DNA from: JAFGLZ01 sp964622545
GTDB lineage: Bacteria; Planctomycetota; Phycisphaerae; UBA1845; JAFGLZ01
Assembly (NCBI GenBank): GCA_964622545.1
Contig: CAZUQM010000003.1
Location: 226,727 to 290,726, forward strand
Length of the DNA stretch: 64,000 nucleotides
Direction of reading: 5' to 3'
In this document: positions 41,409-49,359 of the stretch, one piece after another
How the letters are laid out: every line of letters starts with the position of its first letter
How positions within the stretch are numbered: the first letter of the stretch is position 1
The notes under the pieces: model-generated
Databases searched by the model: none
Told to the model about the DNA's origin: nothing
The model's input: only the letters and a program-made list of their open reading frames with translations
Program-made: the position numbers and the translations under genes

Positions 41409-42458
41409 ATGAACAGCGAAAACAATCTCATCGCTGAATTCCTTGACTACTTGCGGTTCGAGAGGCACTTCAGCCCTCACACCGGCAAGTGCTACGCCGC
41501 CGACCTGCATCAGTTCTGCGGCTTCCTGCTCGACCGACCCGATGCCGCGGGCGATCCGGTCTCTGCCGCTTCGACGGCGCCCGTGAGCCCCTCCATCCCG
41601 TCGAGCGAACCCGCTTTTCCGAGCGGTGATCAGTCCGCGACCGCGACCGTGGCCACGACCCAAGCCTCCAACGCCACGGACACCCGGTTGCGCTCCCTGA
41701 TCCTCGCCGTGGGGACCGACGAGATCCGCGAGTTTCTCAGCTACCTGGCCGGGCTCGACTACAGCAAGGCCACCGTTGCCAGGAAACTCGCCACCCTGCG
41801 CAGCTTCTACAAGTTCTGCGTCAAGCGATCCTACAAAGACAAGAACCCGGTCGCTCCCATCCGAACACCCAAGCAGGAAAAACGCCTGCCCAAGTTCCTG
41901 GAGATGGACCAGGTCAAGGCCCTGCTCGAAGCGCCCAACGATGCGACCCTCCTCGGAGCGCGTGACCGGGCGATGCTCGAGGCCTTGTACAGCACCGGCA
42001 TCCGCGTCAGCGAGCTGGTGGGCCTGAACATCGAGGACATCGACTTCCTCGGTGAGGCGGTCGTCGTGCGAGGCAAGGGCCGCAAAGAACGCGTCGCACC
42101 GATCGGTCCGACGGCGCTGTCGGCCGTCCGGCGCTACCTCGAGCTGCGTCAGCGCGATGCCCGCGCCGCCTCCTTCGACCCGAACGCCTTGTTCGTCAAC
42201 AAGCACGGCCAGCGCCTGAGCACACGCAGCGTTCGCCGCAAGCTCGACAAGTACCTCACCCAGGTCGGACTCGATCCGGACATCAGCCCGCACACCTTGC
42301 GGCACACGTTCGCCACGCACATGCTCAACGCGGGCGCCGACCTCCGCAGCGTGCAGGAGCTGTTGGGGCATCAGTCGATCTCGACGACCCAGGTCTACAC
42401 ACACCTGACCACGAATCGCCTCAAGGAGGTCTACGAGCAGGCTCACCCGCGGGCCTGA
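41409..42458 (+). CDS. Tyrosine recombinase (XerC/XerD family) with an N-terminal insertion
   Basis: 349 residues. The catalytic residues of the family are all visible: Arg199 in Thr-Gly-Ile-Arg-Val-Ser-Glu-Leu, the beta-hairpin Lys in Gly-Lys-Gly-Arg-Lys-Glu, His295-x2-Arg298 in His-Thr-Leu-Arg-His-Thr-Phe, His near 320 in Leu-Gly-His-Gln and the nucleophile Tyr near 329. Sequence and C-terminal length match the chromosome-dimer recombinases XerC/XerD. The N-terminal SAM-like domain carries an extra Ser/Thr/Pro/Ala-rich stretch of about 45 residues (60-105). No attachment or dif-like site was seen nearby. A terminator follows at 42493-42521. Confidence 0.9.
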   Translation: MNSENNLIAEFLDYLRFERHFSPHTGKCYAADLHQFCGFLLDRPDAAGDPVSAASTAPVSPSIPSSEPAFPSGDQSATATVATTQASNATDTRLRSLILAVGTDEIREFLSYLAGLDYSKATVARKLATLRSFYKFCVKRSYKDKNPVAPIRTPKQEKRLPKFLEMDQVKALLEAPNDATLLGARDRAMLEALYSTGIRVSELVGLNIEDIDFLGEAVVVRGKGRKERVAPIGPTALSAVRRYLELRQRDARAASFDPNALFVNKHGQRLSTRSVRRKLDKYLTQVGLDPDISPHTLRHTFATHMLNAGADLRSVQELLGHQSISTTQVYTHLTTNRLKEVYEQAHPRA

Positions 42459-42492
42459 CGCGGCCCACCACAGCGTACGACAGCTTTCCAAA

Positions 42493-42521
42493 GGGCGCCA
42501 CGGATCGTGGCGTCCTTTTTT
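42493..42521 (+). terminator. Intrinsic terminator after the recombinase gene
   Basis: GGGCGCCACG (42493-42502) pairs with CGTGGCGTCC (42506-42515) with one G-T pair and a three-base loop, then TTTTTT. It is 35 bases beyond the recombinase stop. Confidence 0.85.
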
Positions 42522-42672
42522 GTCGATGGAGGACAGGGGCGGTGCCTGCGGTGCCACCGACCCACCTTGACGTCCCGCGGACCAGCGATAGACTGCCGGA
42601 GATGTTGCCGCCCAAGGCCGTGCGGATCCGGTCCCCAGCGGCGAAGCCGGCGGGCCCGGCTCGGGATGCTGC

Positions 42673-44376
42673 ATGGGAAACGACATCGACGCATCCAATC
42701 GACGACTCGACCTCGGCCAGGTCTACCTGATCGTGCTGCTGTTGACGGCGACCGGCGCCCTGATCGCCGGTTTCCTGTCCATGTACAGCGTCGCCCGGAG
42801 CTTCGCAACGGCCGAGCTGCGTGAGCACCTGGGGCACGTCCTGACCAACTGGCCCCTCATCCTGCCTCTGCTAGCCCTCACCATGACAGGCCTGGTCATC
42901 CGCTTCGTGCGCTGGCACTTTTTGTTGCGGTGTCTGAACGTGCGGGTCCCGCTGGGCACCAGCCTCCTGGCGTTCTATGCCGGCGTGCCGATGGTTCTCA
43001 CGCCCGCCTACGTAGGCGAGCTTGTCTCGGCCTTCGTGCTCAACCGCCTTTCCGGGGCGAGCGTCTTTCGGGGCATCACGGCCATCATCGCGGGACGTCT
43101 TCATGACCTGATCGCCGTCCTGATCCTGGTGACGTTGCTGTCGAACACCATGCGAGGCCTCACCGTGCTCGCCGTCGTGGTAGTCGGAACGATGCTCGCT
43201 TGGATCTTCTCCCCGCTGTGGACGACGGGCCTGACCGTCGTGATCCGCAAGTTGCGTCACGTGCCGCTCCTGCGTTGGCTGGTGCCGGCCTCCTCCGTCG
43301 ACGCGGCCATCCTGCTGGCCCCTCGCTCCTTTGTTCCCTGTCTGGCCGTCAGCGTGGCGGGGTGGTACCTGGTCAGTCTCGTCCTGGTCCTTTCGGCCCT
43401 GGCTGTGGGTGTCCGGGCGGAAGCCAACACGTGCAGCCAGATCTTCTTGGAAGGCACCCTCCACGGTGCGAAGACCCTCTCGCCGGCGGGTATCGGATTC
43501 ACAAGCCATTACATGTGGCGGGCGCTGATCGACCAACTTGGCATGGACGAGCTGGTCGCCCTCGAGATCAGCACACTGACGCGCTTCGCCCTGACGGGGC
43601 TGACGGTCGTGGTTGGGTTCGGTGTTTTCTTCTTCGTGTTCAACAGGCACCGCCGACTCCTCGCGGCCGCCGATCGCTTCGACGCCCTCAGCGCCCGCTA
43701 CGACGAGGAACTCGCCGAATACGTCCTGCAGAGGTTGTTGGAGCGGAAAACCGAGCGGATGATCCGCTACCTGCAGTGCAGCAGCACCGATCCGACCAGC
43801 TTGATCGGTGCGGACATCGGCTGCGGGACGGGGGGCTATGCCGCGCGGATGGCCGGGTCGTTCGGGCGGATCTTCGCGATGGACGCGGCCGAGGGCCAGG
43901 TGCGTCAGGCTTCGATCCGCGACCAGGCAAACACCCTCCATATGACGGCCAAACTGCCCCATCTGCCCCTTGCCGAGGCGTCCGTCGACTTCGCCTATGC
44001 GATCAACGTCTTTCATCACCTACCCGGACGAGAGGTCCAGCGCGAGGCCTTTGCGGAGGTCGCGCGGATCCTCAAGCCCAACGGCCTGTTCTTCATCCAC
44101 GAGATCAACACCATCAACCCGCTGTTTCGCTTCTACATGGGCTATATCTTCCCCGTGCTGCACCAGCTCGATGACGGCAGCGAACTGTGGCTCACCCCTG
44201 ACGACGTGGAATCGTTGACGGAGATGACCGTCGAGGACGGCGAGTACTTCACCTTCCTGCCCGAGTTTACGCCCCGCATCTGGCAAACGACGTTCGGCTT
44301 CCTGGAGCGCTGGCTGGAGCAGTCCCGCATCCGTCACTACTCGGCGCACTACATGCTCGTCTGCCGAAAGACCTGA
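42673..44376 (+). CDS. LPG-synthase-type membrane domain fused to a SAM methyltransferase
   Basis: 567 residues in one frame. Residues about 15-335 form a multi-helix membrane domain of the lysylphosphatidylglycerol synthase TM/UPF0104 family, with the family's Pro-Ala-Tyr-Val-Gly-Glu-Leu near 115 and Gly-Arg-Leu-His-Asp helices. Residues about 345-567 are a class I SAM methyltransferase: Gly-Ala-Asp-Ile-Gly-Cys-Gly-Thr-Gly-Gly near 378, Ala-Tyr-Ala-Ile-Asn-Val-Phe-His-His near 435, then Leu-Lys-Pro-Asn-Gly. The membrane part may flip a lipid and the soluble part methylate it or a lipid-linked glycan. This fusion is unusual; the substrate is unknown. The gene follows the recombinase terminator. 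Confidence 0.82.
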   Translation: MGNDIDASNRRLDLGQVYLIVLLLTATGALIAGFLSMYSVARSFATAELREHLGHVLTNWPLILPLLALTMTGLVIRFVRWHFLLRCLNVRVPLGTSLLAFYAGVPMVLTPAYVGELVSAFVLNRLSGASVFRGITAIIAGRLHDLIAVLILVTLLSNTMRGLTVLAVVVVGTMLAWIFSPLWTTGLTVVIRKLRHVPLLRWLVPASSVDAAILLAPRSFVPCLAVSVAGWYLVSLVLVLSALAVGVRAEANTCSQIFLEGTLHGAKTLSPAGIGFTSHYMWRALIDQLGMDELVALEISTLTRFALTGLTVVVGFGVFFFVFNRHRRLLAAADRFDALSARYDEELAEYVLQRLLERKTERMIRYLQCSSTDPTSLIGADIGCGTGGYAARMAGSFGRIFAMDAAEGQVRQASIRDQANTLHMTAKLPHLPLAEASVDFAYAINVFHHLPGREVQREAFAEVARILKPNGLFFIHEINTINPLFRFYMGYIFPVLHQLDDGSELWLTPDDVESLTEMTVEDGEYFTFLPEFTPRIWQTTFGFLERWLEQSRIRHYSAHYMLVCRKT

Positions 44377-44444
44377 GGACCTGTTCTGCTTGGTCGAGCG
44401 GGCGCAGAACCGGCAGCAGGTGTCCCTTTCCTCCCGCCGTGACG

Positions 44445-45293
44445 TCAGCGGGCCGCGGATGTGGTGGCAGGGCGTGACGCGGCCTGGCTCGTCAGCGGGC
44501 CGCGCTTGGCAAGGCGCTGGGTCGTTGCGGCGACCAGCTTCTCCACGCGGGCGTAGGGCTCGATGAACTCGAGCCGGCCGTCGTTGAAGTAGACGTTGCT
44601 GCCCTTGCCGTCATGGTTGTCGGGCGGTTCGTAGAAGAGCACGTTGTTCGGATCGTTGCCGGGTCCCTGCCCCTCGATGTAGATATAGCAGGTCTCGATG
44701 TCCTCTCGCAGGTCGACGAGGGTCGCATCCGAGGCGGGGCATCGGCAATACTCGTCCTTGGTCTGGTCCGACTTGATCAACGACTCGAGCCGCGGGGGAT
44801 ACACGCCGCCGAAGTCGCGGGCGGCGTTTCGGAAGGCCTCGCCCAGCATCTTCATGTTCCGGGCGCATATCTGGCGCTCGTAGATGGTCTGGACCCGCTT
44901 CTGCTCGGGCAGATCATGCAAGAGCATGATCGCCAGGATGCCGCTCGTGCCCAGCAGGCCGACCAGGACTCCGGCCGTTGCGAGCCCGCGGCCCCCGTAG
45001 CGAGACGGATCTCTCTGAACCAGGATAAGTGCGGTCACGCCGGCCATCAGTCCGCCGACGGTGAAGATCAGACCGGGCAGGTGCGACGGGCCCCACCCGC
45101 CGAAGGGGAATCCGAGTCCGGGGATCTCCACCGCGACCTCCGGCACCAGCCCGCCCAGCCCGACCAACGAGCAGGCGAACGCCATCGCGGCCAGACCTGT
45201 CCGCTGCTGTGGTGGGCTCGTCTCGGCCGGCGGCGGGGAGGTCTCCTCGGCGGGCATGGAGTCCTGGTCGTGATTCGGCGGAGGGTCGGACAT
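44445..45293 (-). CDS. Membrane protein with a pseudopilin-like C-terminal region
   Basis: 282 residues. A Pro-rich N-terminal arm is followed by three or four hydrophobic helices (about 30-125) of DUF4190-like Gly-rich type, and then a soluble C-terminal domain with two cysteines, Tyr-Cys-Arg-Cys-Pro. It ends with phrases such as Asn-Asn-Val-Leu-Phe-Tyr-Glu and Asn-Val-Tyr-Phe-Asn-Asp-Gly-Arg that are typical of the C-terminal region of planctomycete prepilin-like proteins. So the topology suggests a membrane anchor with a G-type pseudopilin-like outer domain. GAGGAG is close before the ATG. No defined family is claimed; it is convergent with the fusion gene. Confidence 0.62.
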   Translation of the reverse strand: MSDPPPNHDQDSMPAEETSPPPAETSPPQQRTGLAAMAFACSLVGLGGLVPEVAVEIPGLGFPFGGWGPSHLPGLIFTVGGLMAGVTALILVQRDPSRYGGRGLATAGVLVGLLGTSGILAIMLLHDLPEQKRVQTIYERQICARNMKMLGEAFRNAARDFGGVYPPRLESLIKSDQTKDEYCRCPASDATLVDLREDIETCYIYIEGQGPGNDPNNVLFYEPPDNHDGKGSNVYFNDGRLEFIEPYARVEKLVAATTQRLAKRGPLTSQAASRPATTSAAR

Positions 45294-45385
45294 CGGTCTC
45301 CTCGTGCGAGCGCTCGTGAGCCGTGTCCGCAGATGCTAGCGGTGAAGCCGCGGCGCGCCAACGGGTGCGGGCGCTGTCGGTTGCA

Positions 45386-46231
45386 TCAGGTCAGATCGGT
45401 GATACGGTCTTGGTCGGGCGGCGCGAGCGGGCTCTGCCACGCCGCGAGCAGGGCGGCGGCCTCGAACTCGGTGACGGGACGGCTGCTGAGCAAGCGGTTG
45501 CGATAGATCGAGGCCCGCCAGAGCTTCTCCTCTCGTCGAATGATCAGCACGGAATCCGAAGGGCGGCAGAGCTTCACGCGGGAAAGAACCTGTCCCGGAA
45601 CCGATGTGCGTATGGCGATTCCCCCGGGGACGAGGAACCACTCCCCCCACTTCGCGACCATCAAGAGCACGGCCACGACGGCCACGGCGAGGACCATGCC
45701 GAAAACGTAGACCGGTGCTTCATGGGCGTTGCCGATCATGTGGATTAGCAGGTAGCCGAATAGAAACACTCCCGTCACCGGCATGCCGGTGCGGATGATC
45801 GCCCTCCGGAACCACGAGGTCGGTTGGGGCGCCGTCGTGTTCGGCATGCTCTCGGCGAGGTCCGAGCACAGCGCCCGCAAGGATGCGTCGGTCTCATCCA
45901 GGGGGAGCGGTCCGAAAGGCTTGTTCAGCGGTGGCAGGACGACGAGCCGGCTCGGCGTGACGAAGTCATAGATCAGGGCCACTCCGCCTTGTTTGGTCGC
46001 ATGCACATGATGCATGACCCGCTTGGCGACATACTTCAAGTCACGCCATGGTGCGCTGGCCTCGCGGATCGCAGCGACGTCATCTTCCGAGAGCGTAGGG
46101 CACTGGGCCTGCCAGGGGTCGCCGCGCTTCTGTGCTCCCACATGCACGACATGGCAGGCTCGCGCGGCGGCCCAATGGGCGGAGTCGCCACCGATCTTGG
46201 TCTCGTCGTGCTCCGTCGCCCCAGATGTCAT
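45386..46231 (-). CDS. Hypothetical membrane protein (281 aa)
   Basis: 281 residues. The first 130 are soluble, with His-Val-His and Trp/Cys-containing segments; two hydrophobic helices follow at about 150-195, then a C-terminal domain of about 80 residues with a strand-rich pattern, as in PH-like or bPH domains (Val-Pro-Gly-Gly-Ile-Ala-Ile-Arg-Thr near 200). No enzyme motif is visible. No strong ribosome-binding site is seen before the ATG at 46231, so the start is uncertain. It precedes the DUF4190-like gene on the same strand and may share its transcript. Confidence 0.62.
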   Translation of the reverse strand: MTSGATEHDETKIGGDSAHWAAARACHVVHVGAQKRGDPWQAQCPTLSEDDVAAIREASAPWRDLKYVAKRVMHHVHATKQGGVALIYDFVTPSRLVVLPPLNKPFGPLPLDETDASLRALCSDLAESMPNTTAPQPTSWFRRAIIRTGMPVTGVFLFGYLLIHMIGNAHEAPVYVFGMVLAVAVVAVLLMVAKWGEWFLVPGGIAIRTSVPGQVLSRVKLCRPSDSVLIIRREEKLWRASIYRNRLLSSRPVTEFEAAALLAAWQSPLAPPDQDRITDLT

Positions 46232-46313
46232 CGGCGCATCCCGAATAGATCTCGATGACGCAGCCTACCGCGACGGCTCCTGCACATCCACGAGCAACGA
46301 ACGCCAAGCTCGT

Positions 46314-47378
46314 CTACACATTGAACCGGAAGTTGATCACGTCGCCGTCTTGCACGACGTAGCTCTTGCCCTCGAGCCGGACGTTGCCCGCGGCCTTGGC
46401 GGCCTTCATGTCGCCGGCGTCGGTCAGGTCCTCATATGTGACGGTCTCGGCCCGGATGAAGCCACGGGCGATATCGCTGTGGATCTTGCCGGCGGCCTCG
46501 ACGGCCGTCGTGCCTTGGGGGATCGTCCAGGCCCGCACCTCGTCGTCGCCCACAGTCAGGAACGAGATCAGGCCGAGGGCGTCGTAGCAGCCGCGAACGA
46601 GCTGGTCGCGGGCGGGTTCGGCGATGCCCAGGTCGGCCATGAAGTCGGCGCGGTCCGCTTCGTCGAGTTGGGCGATCTCGGCCTCGATCTCGGCGCTGAG
46701 CGTCAGGACGACGGCGTCTCCGACCCCGGCCAGGTCGACGCCTTCGCCGAGGTCGGATTCGTTGACGTTGACGACCAGCACCCACGGCTTGAGGGTGAGG
46801 AAGGCGTAGCTCTTGATCACGCCCGCCTCCTCGTCGGCGTGGATGACGCTGGAGATGGGCTTCTCGTTCTCGAGGGCCTCCTGGCAGCGTTCGAGCAAGG
46901 CCAGCTCACGCTTGTCCTGCTCCTGTGTGGGGGTGGGCTTGGTTACCTGCTTGCGGAGCCGTTCGACGCGGTTGGTGGCCACCTCGAGATCGGCCAGGTA
47001 GAGCTCGGTCGTCAGCTCGGCCAGGTCGGCGGACGGGTCGAGGCGTTCGCGATAGGGCGGGCTCGCGTCGCTGGCGAACTGTCTTAGGATGACGACGAGC
47101 GCATCGGCGTTACGCATGTTGGCCGCGTGGCGTCGGAACTCGCTCTGGCCCTGGGGCGTGTTCAGGGCGATGCCGGGGAAGTCCACGAAGTCGAGCGTGG
47201 CGTGGACGATGCGCTCGGGGTGATACATGTCGGCCAGCACGGGCAGTCGAGCGTCCGGCACCTTGACCACGGCCATCTGCTCTTGCCCCATCTGGGCTGG
47301 GGAGACCTCTTGTCCGGTCACGGCCGAGAAGAGCGTGGTCTTGCCCGACTGCGGCAGGCCGATCAGGGCGACTCTCAT
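46314..47378 (-). CDS. ychF: Ribosome-associated GTPase/ATPase YchF
   Basis: 354 residues. The P-loop is Gly-Leu-Pro-Gln-Ser-Gly-Lys-Thr-Thr at 7-15, followed by Asp-Phe-Pro-Gly-Ile as G3 and Val-Asn-Val-Asn-Glu-Ser, where other Obg-family proteins carry the guanine-specific Asn-Lys-x-Asp; this difference is why YchF prefers ATP. A C-terminal TGS domain (about 270-354) ends in Asp-Gly-Asp-Val-Ile-Asn-Phe-Arg-Phe-Asn-Val. YchF binds ribosomes and modulates translation and oxidative-stress responses. The gene is conserved in most bacteria. It lies seven bases after an FHA-domain gene on the same strand, so the two are co-transcribed. Confidence 0.93.
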   Translation of the reverse strand: MRVALIGLPQSGKTTLFSAVTGQEVSPAQMGQEQMAVVKVPDARLPVLADMYHPERIVHATLDFVDFPGIALNTPQGQSEFRRHAANMRNADALVVILRQFASDASPPYRERLDPSADLAELTTELYLADLEVATNRVERLRKQVTKPTPTQEQDKRELALLERCQEALENEKPISSVIHADEEAGVIKSYAFLTLKPWVLVVNVNESDLGEGVDLAGVGDAVVLTLSAEIEAEIAQLDEADRADFMADLGIAEPARDQLVRGCYDALGLISFLTVGDDEVRAWTIPQGTTAVEAAGKIHSDIARGFIRAETVTYEDLTDAGDMKAAKAAGNVRLEGKSYVVQDGDVINFRFNV

Positions 47379-47385
47379 GGATGCG

Positions 47386-47715
47386 CTAACTCCAGTCAGG
47401 TGTTTGGTCGAAGGTCTCGGTTGGGTCTTCGGTATCGCGGAAGATGACGTAGGTCTCGCCGATGCGGAACTGGTCGCCGTCGCTCAGGGTGACGTCGTCC
47501 ACGGAGCTCAGGCCCATCCACGTCTTGTTGCGGCTGGGAATGTCCTCGAGATGCCACACGCCGTCGTGTTCGGCCAACTGGCAGTGCTGGCGCGAGATCT
47601 TCTTGTCGATGATCTGGAGATCGACCGACGAGCCTCTGCCGAGCACGAACGGACTCTTGGTCAGTTCGAAACGCTGTTCGCGCCCTCCGTGAAACTGGAC
47701 GATCAGATAAGGCAT
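47386..47715 (-). CDS. Small FHA-domain protein
   Basis: 109 residues forming one forkhead-associated domain: Val-Leu-Gly-Arg-Gly-Ser near 29, Ile-Ser-Arg-Gln-His-Cys near 45 and Ser-Arg-Asn-Lys-Thr-Trp near 65, which together contain the Gly-Arg, Ser-x-x-His and Asn positions that recognise phosphothreonine. It probably binds a phosphorylated partner of Ser/Thr kinases, which are abundant in planctomycetes. The ATG at 47715 is chosen; GTG 47721 is possible. Its stop is seven bases before ychF, suggesting joint expression, though a functional link is not established. Confidence 0.83.
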   Translation of the reverse strand: MPYLIVQFHGGREQRFELTKSPFVLGRGSSVDLQIIDKKISRQHCQLAEHDGVWHLEDIPSRNKTWMGLSSVDDVTLSDGDQFRIGETYVIFRDTEDPTETFDQTPDWS

Positions 47716-47878
47716 GGTCACGGTGTCGTTACCCGAGAAGCGGAGCTGTCCGATAACTGGATACGGGCCGCCGGCTCGGGCGAACCCTCCACAGTGAGCC
47801 CGTCCTTAGGAGGATAGGGCTGGCCGACGGAAGCGTCAACGACGCGTCCGGACCGAACCGGTGGTTTCGCCGCCGTGG

Positions 47879-48850
47879 TCAGGGCAATCGGATGTCGTTG
47901 CCGCGGTGCCATTCGACGTAGAACCCGCCCTCGTCGACGACCAGGCTGCCCGTGGGGAAGTAGTGATCGGGACGCCGGGAGGCCTTCTTGGCAAGGCCCT
48001 CGGCGTGTCCGTCGAAGAAGACGGCGTTGATCGTGTCGTCCTTGCCGTGACGGTAGGAGAGCTTACCGCCCTTGCCCTCGCTGTACTCCCGCGAGTCGAT
48101 GTCGCACGGCGGCTGGGCGGATTGGTTGCCCGCGAACGACTTCTGATAGATGCAGTAGTCCATGGTGGCCGGGGGCGCGAAATAGCGGAACCCGTCGGCC
48201 AGCAGGACCTTCAACGATTCCTTGCCGACCTTCGCGAAACGGGGCACGTAACGCTCGGGCATCTGAACCGTGTAGGTGTCGGGCCAGGTGATCTTCCACA
48301 GCTCGTCCAGCGTCACACCCTTCGGCGGGTTGCGGATGAAGTCGTAGAAATGCCCCGGACCGGCCCGCATGAAGGTATTCATCGTCAGATAGCTGACGGC
48401 CTGGATGACGGGATAGCCTTCGACCTGTGGATACGGCCCGTAGGTCTCCTGGTTGCTGGGACAGGCGAACTCCTTCTGCGTCAGCCGCGAGATGAGCTTA
48501 GGTCTCTCTTGGGGGATGCTCTTGGTCAGCCTGGGCAGGACGGCACCGGCGAAGTCGTACCAGTCGCTGACGCTGTCGCCGGGTTTCCAGACCTCGTACC
48601 CGGGCGTCTGGGTGAAGTGCATCCCGCTGGTCAGCGGGCTGCCCGGGATGGCGTCGTCATAGTCCAGGCCGTACTCGATGGCGACCTGCCCCAGCGACTT
48701 CAGCCGGCTGAGACACACCACTTGCTTGGCCTTGTCGCGGGCCGAGCCCAGGGAAGGGACGAGCATGCTGGTCAGCAGCATGATCACGGCCACCACGACG
48801 AGCAGTTCGAGTAACGTGAAGCCTCGCGCCGATCTGCTACCTTGGTTCAC
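47879..48850 (-). CDS. Prepilin-type N-terminal cleavage/methylation protein
   Basis: 323 residues from a GTG with GGGAGG six bases upstream. The prepilin signal is near perfect: Arg9-Gly10, then Phe11-Thr-Leu-Leu-Glu15 and a long hydrophobic helix (about 16-32). Cleavage by a prepilin peptidase after Gly10 exposes Phe, and Glu15 is the +5 glutamate. The C-terminal region is the large soluble domain of planctomycete prepilin-like proteins, with Asn-Ala-Val-Phe-Phe-Asp-Gly-His-Ala-Glu near the end. It may form part of a type IV pilus or type II-like pseudopilus. Its start overlaps the upstream zinc-ribbon gene by 14 bases. Confidence 0.88.
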   Translation of the reverse strand: MNQGSRSARGFTLLELLVVVAVIMLLTSMLVPSLGSARDKAKQVVCLSRLKSLGQVAIEYGLDYDDAIPGSPLTSGMHFTQTPGYEVWKPGDSVSDWYDFAGAVLPRLTKSIPQERPKLISRLTQKEFACPSNQETYGPYPQVEGYPVIQAVSYLTMNTFMRAGPGHFYDFIRNPPKGVTLDELWKITWPDTYTVQMPERYVPRFAKVGKESLKVLLADGFRYFAPPATMDYCIYQKSFAGNQSAQPPCDIDSREYSEGKGGKLSYRHGKDDTINAVFFDGHAEGLAKKASRRPDHYFPTGSLVVDEGGFYVEWHRGNDIRLP

Positions 48851-49214
48851 GACGGACCTCCCGGCCGCACTCCTTGCAGATCGTTGGGCCCTCCAGGCCT
48901 CTCTGTTCGTTGAGCACCGTTGCCGTGCCACAGTTCCCGCAGACATGGGTGGTGTAGACGGTACGCCGGCCGCATCGGGGACACGTCAGCGGCAACACCT
49001 CACCTACTCGAAGACGTCGATGTGTCGCGTAGCCGCACCCTTCTGTCACACACATGATGTTGGGTGGGGCAGGCGGCTCATGGTCGGCCAGGGCCCAGCG
49101 GACCACGAGCACCACGAGGACGCCCACGGAAATCATGGCGACGCTCGCAACAGGACCGACGCGACGCAGGAACCAGCCCCCCGAGGCGCTTTTCCCCTCG
49201 GATGAATGCAACAT
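48837..49214 (-). CDS. Single-pass membrane protein with zinc-ribbon C-terminus
   Basis: 125 residues. One transmembrane helix (about 20-42) is followed by a Cys-rich domain with four CxxC-like pairs: Cys-Val-Thr-Glu-Gly-Cys, Cys-Pro-Arg-Cys, Cys-Gly-Asn-Cys and Cys-Lys-Glu-Cys, so two zinc ribbons are likely. The ATG at 49214 has GGGG five bases upstream; GTG 49232 is an alternative. The 3' end overlaps the prepilin-like gene by 14 bases, so the two are coupled. A role in pilin or envelope biogenesis is suggested only by this overlap. Confidence 0.78.
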   Translation of the reverse strand: MLHSSEGKSASGGWFLRRVGPVASVAMISVGVLVVLVVRWALADHEPPAPPNIMCVTEGCGYATHRRLRVGEVLPLTCPRCGRRTVYTTHVCGNCGTATVLNEQRGLEGPTICKECGREVRREPR

Positions 49215-49359
49215 CTTGTCCCCTATGGCCACTTTTAGCCGGGCGGTATTGTAGGTAAGCCTTCACGGGTGTCAATGACAAAATGGCGACTGGAGCCGGC
49301 ATGCGTAGAGATCCCCGGGGAGTCCAGGGCACGGTCGACAAACGGCCTGGCTGTCGGCG

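Noticed and set aside
42459..42672. dif or attachment site next to the Xer-type recombinase
   Set aside because: No 28-base site with paired arms was visible; only an intrinsic terminator was found.
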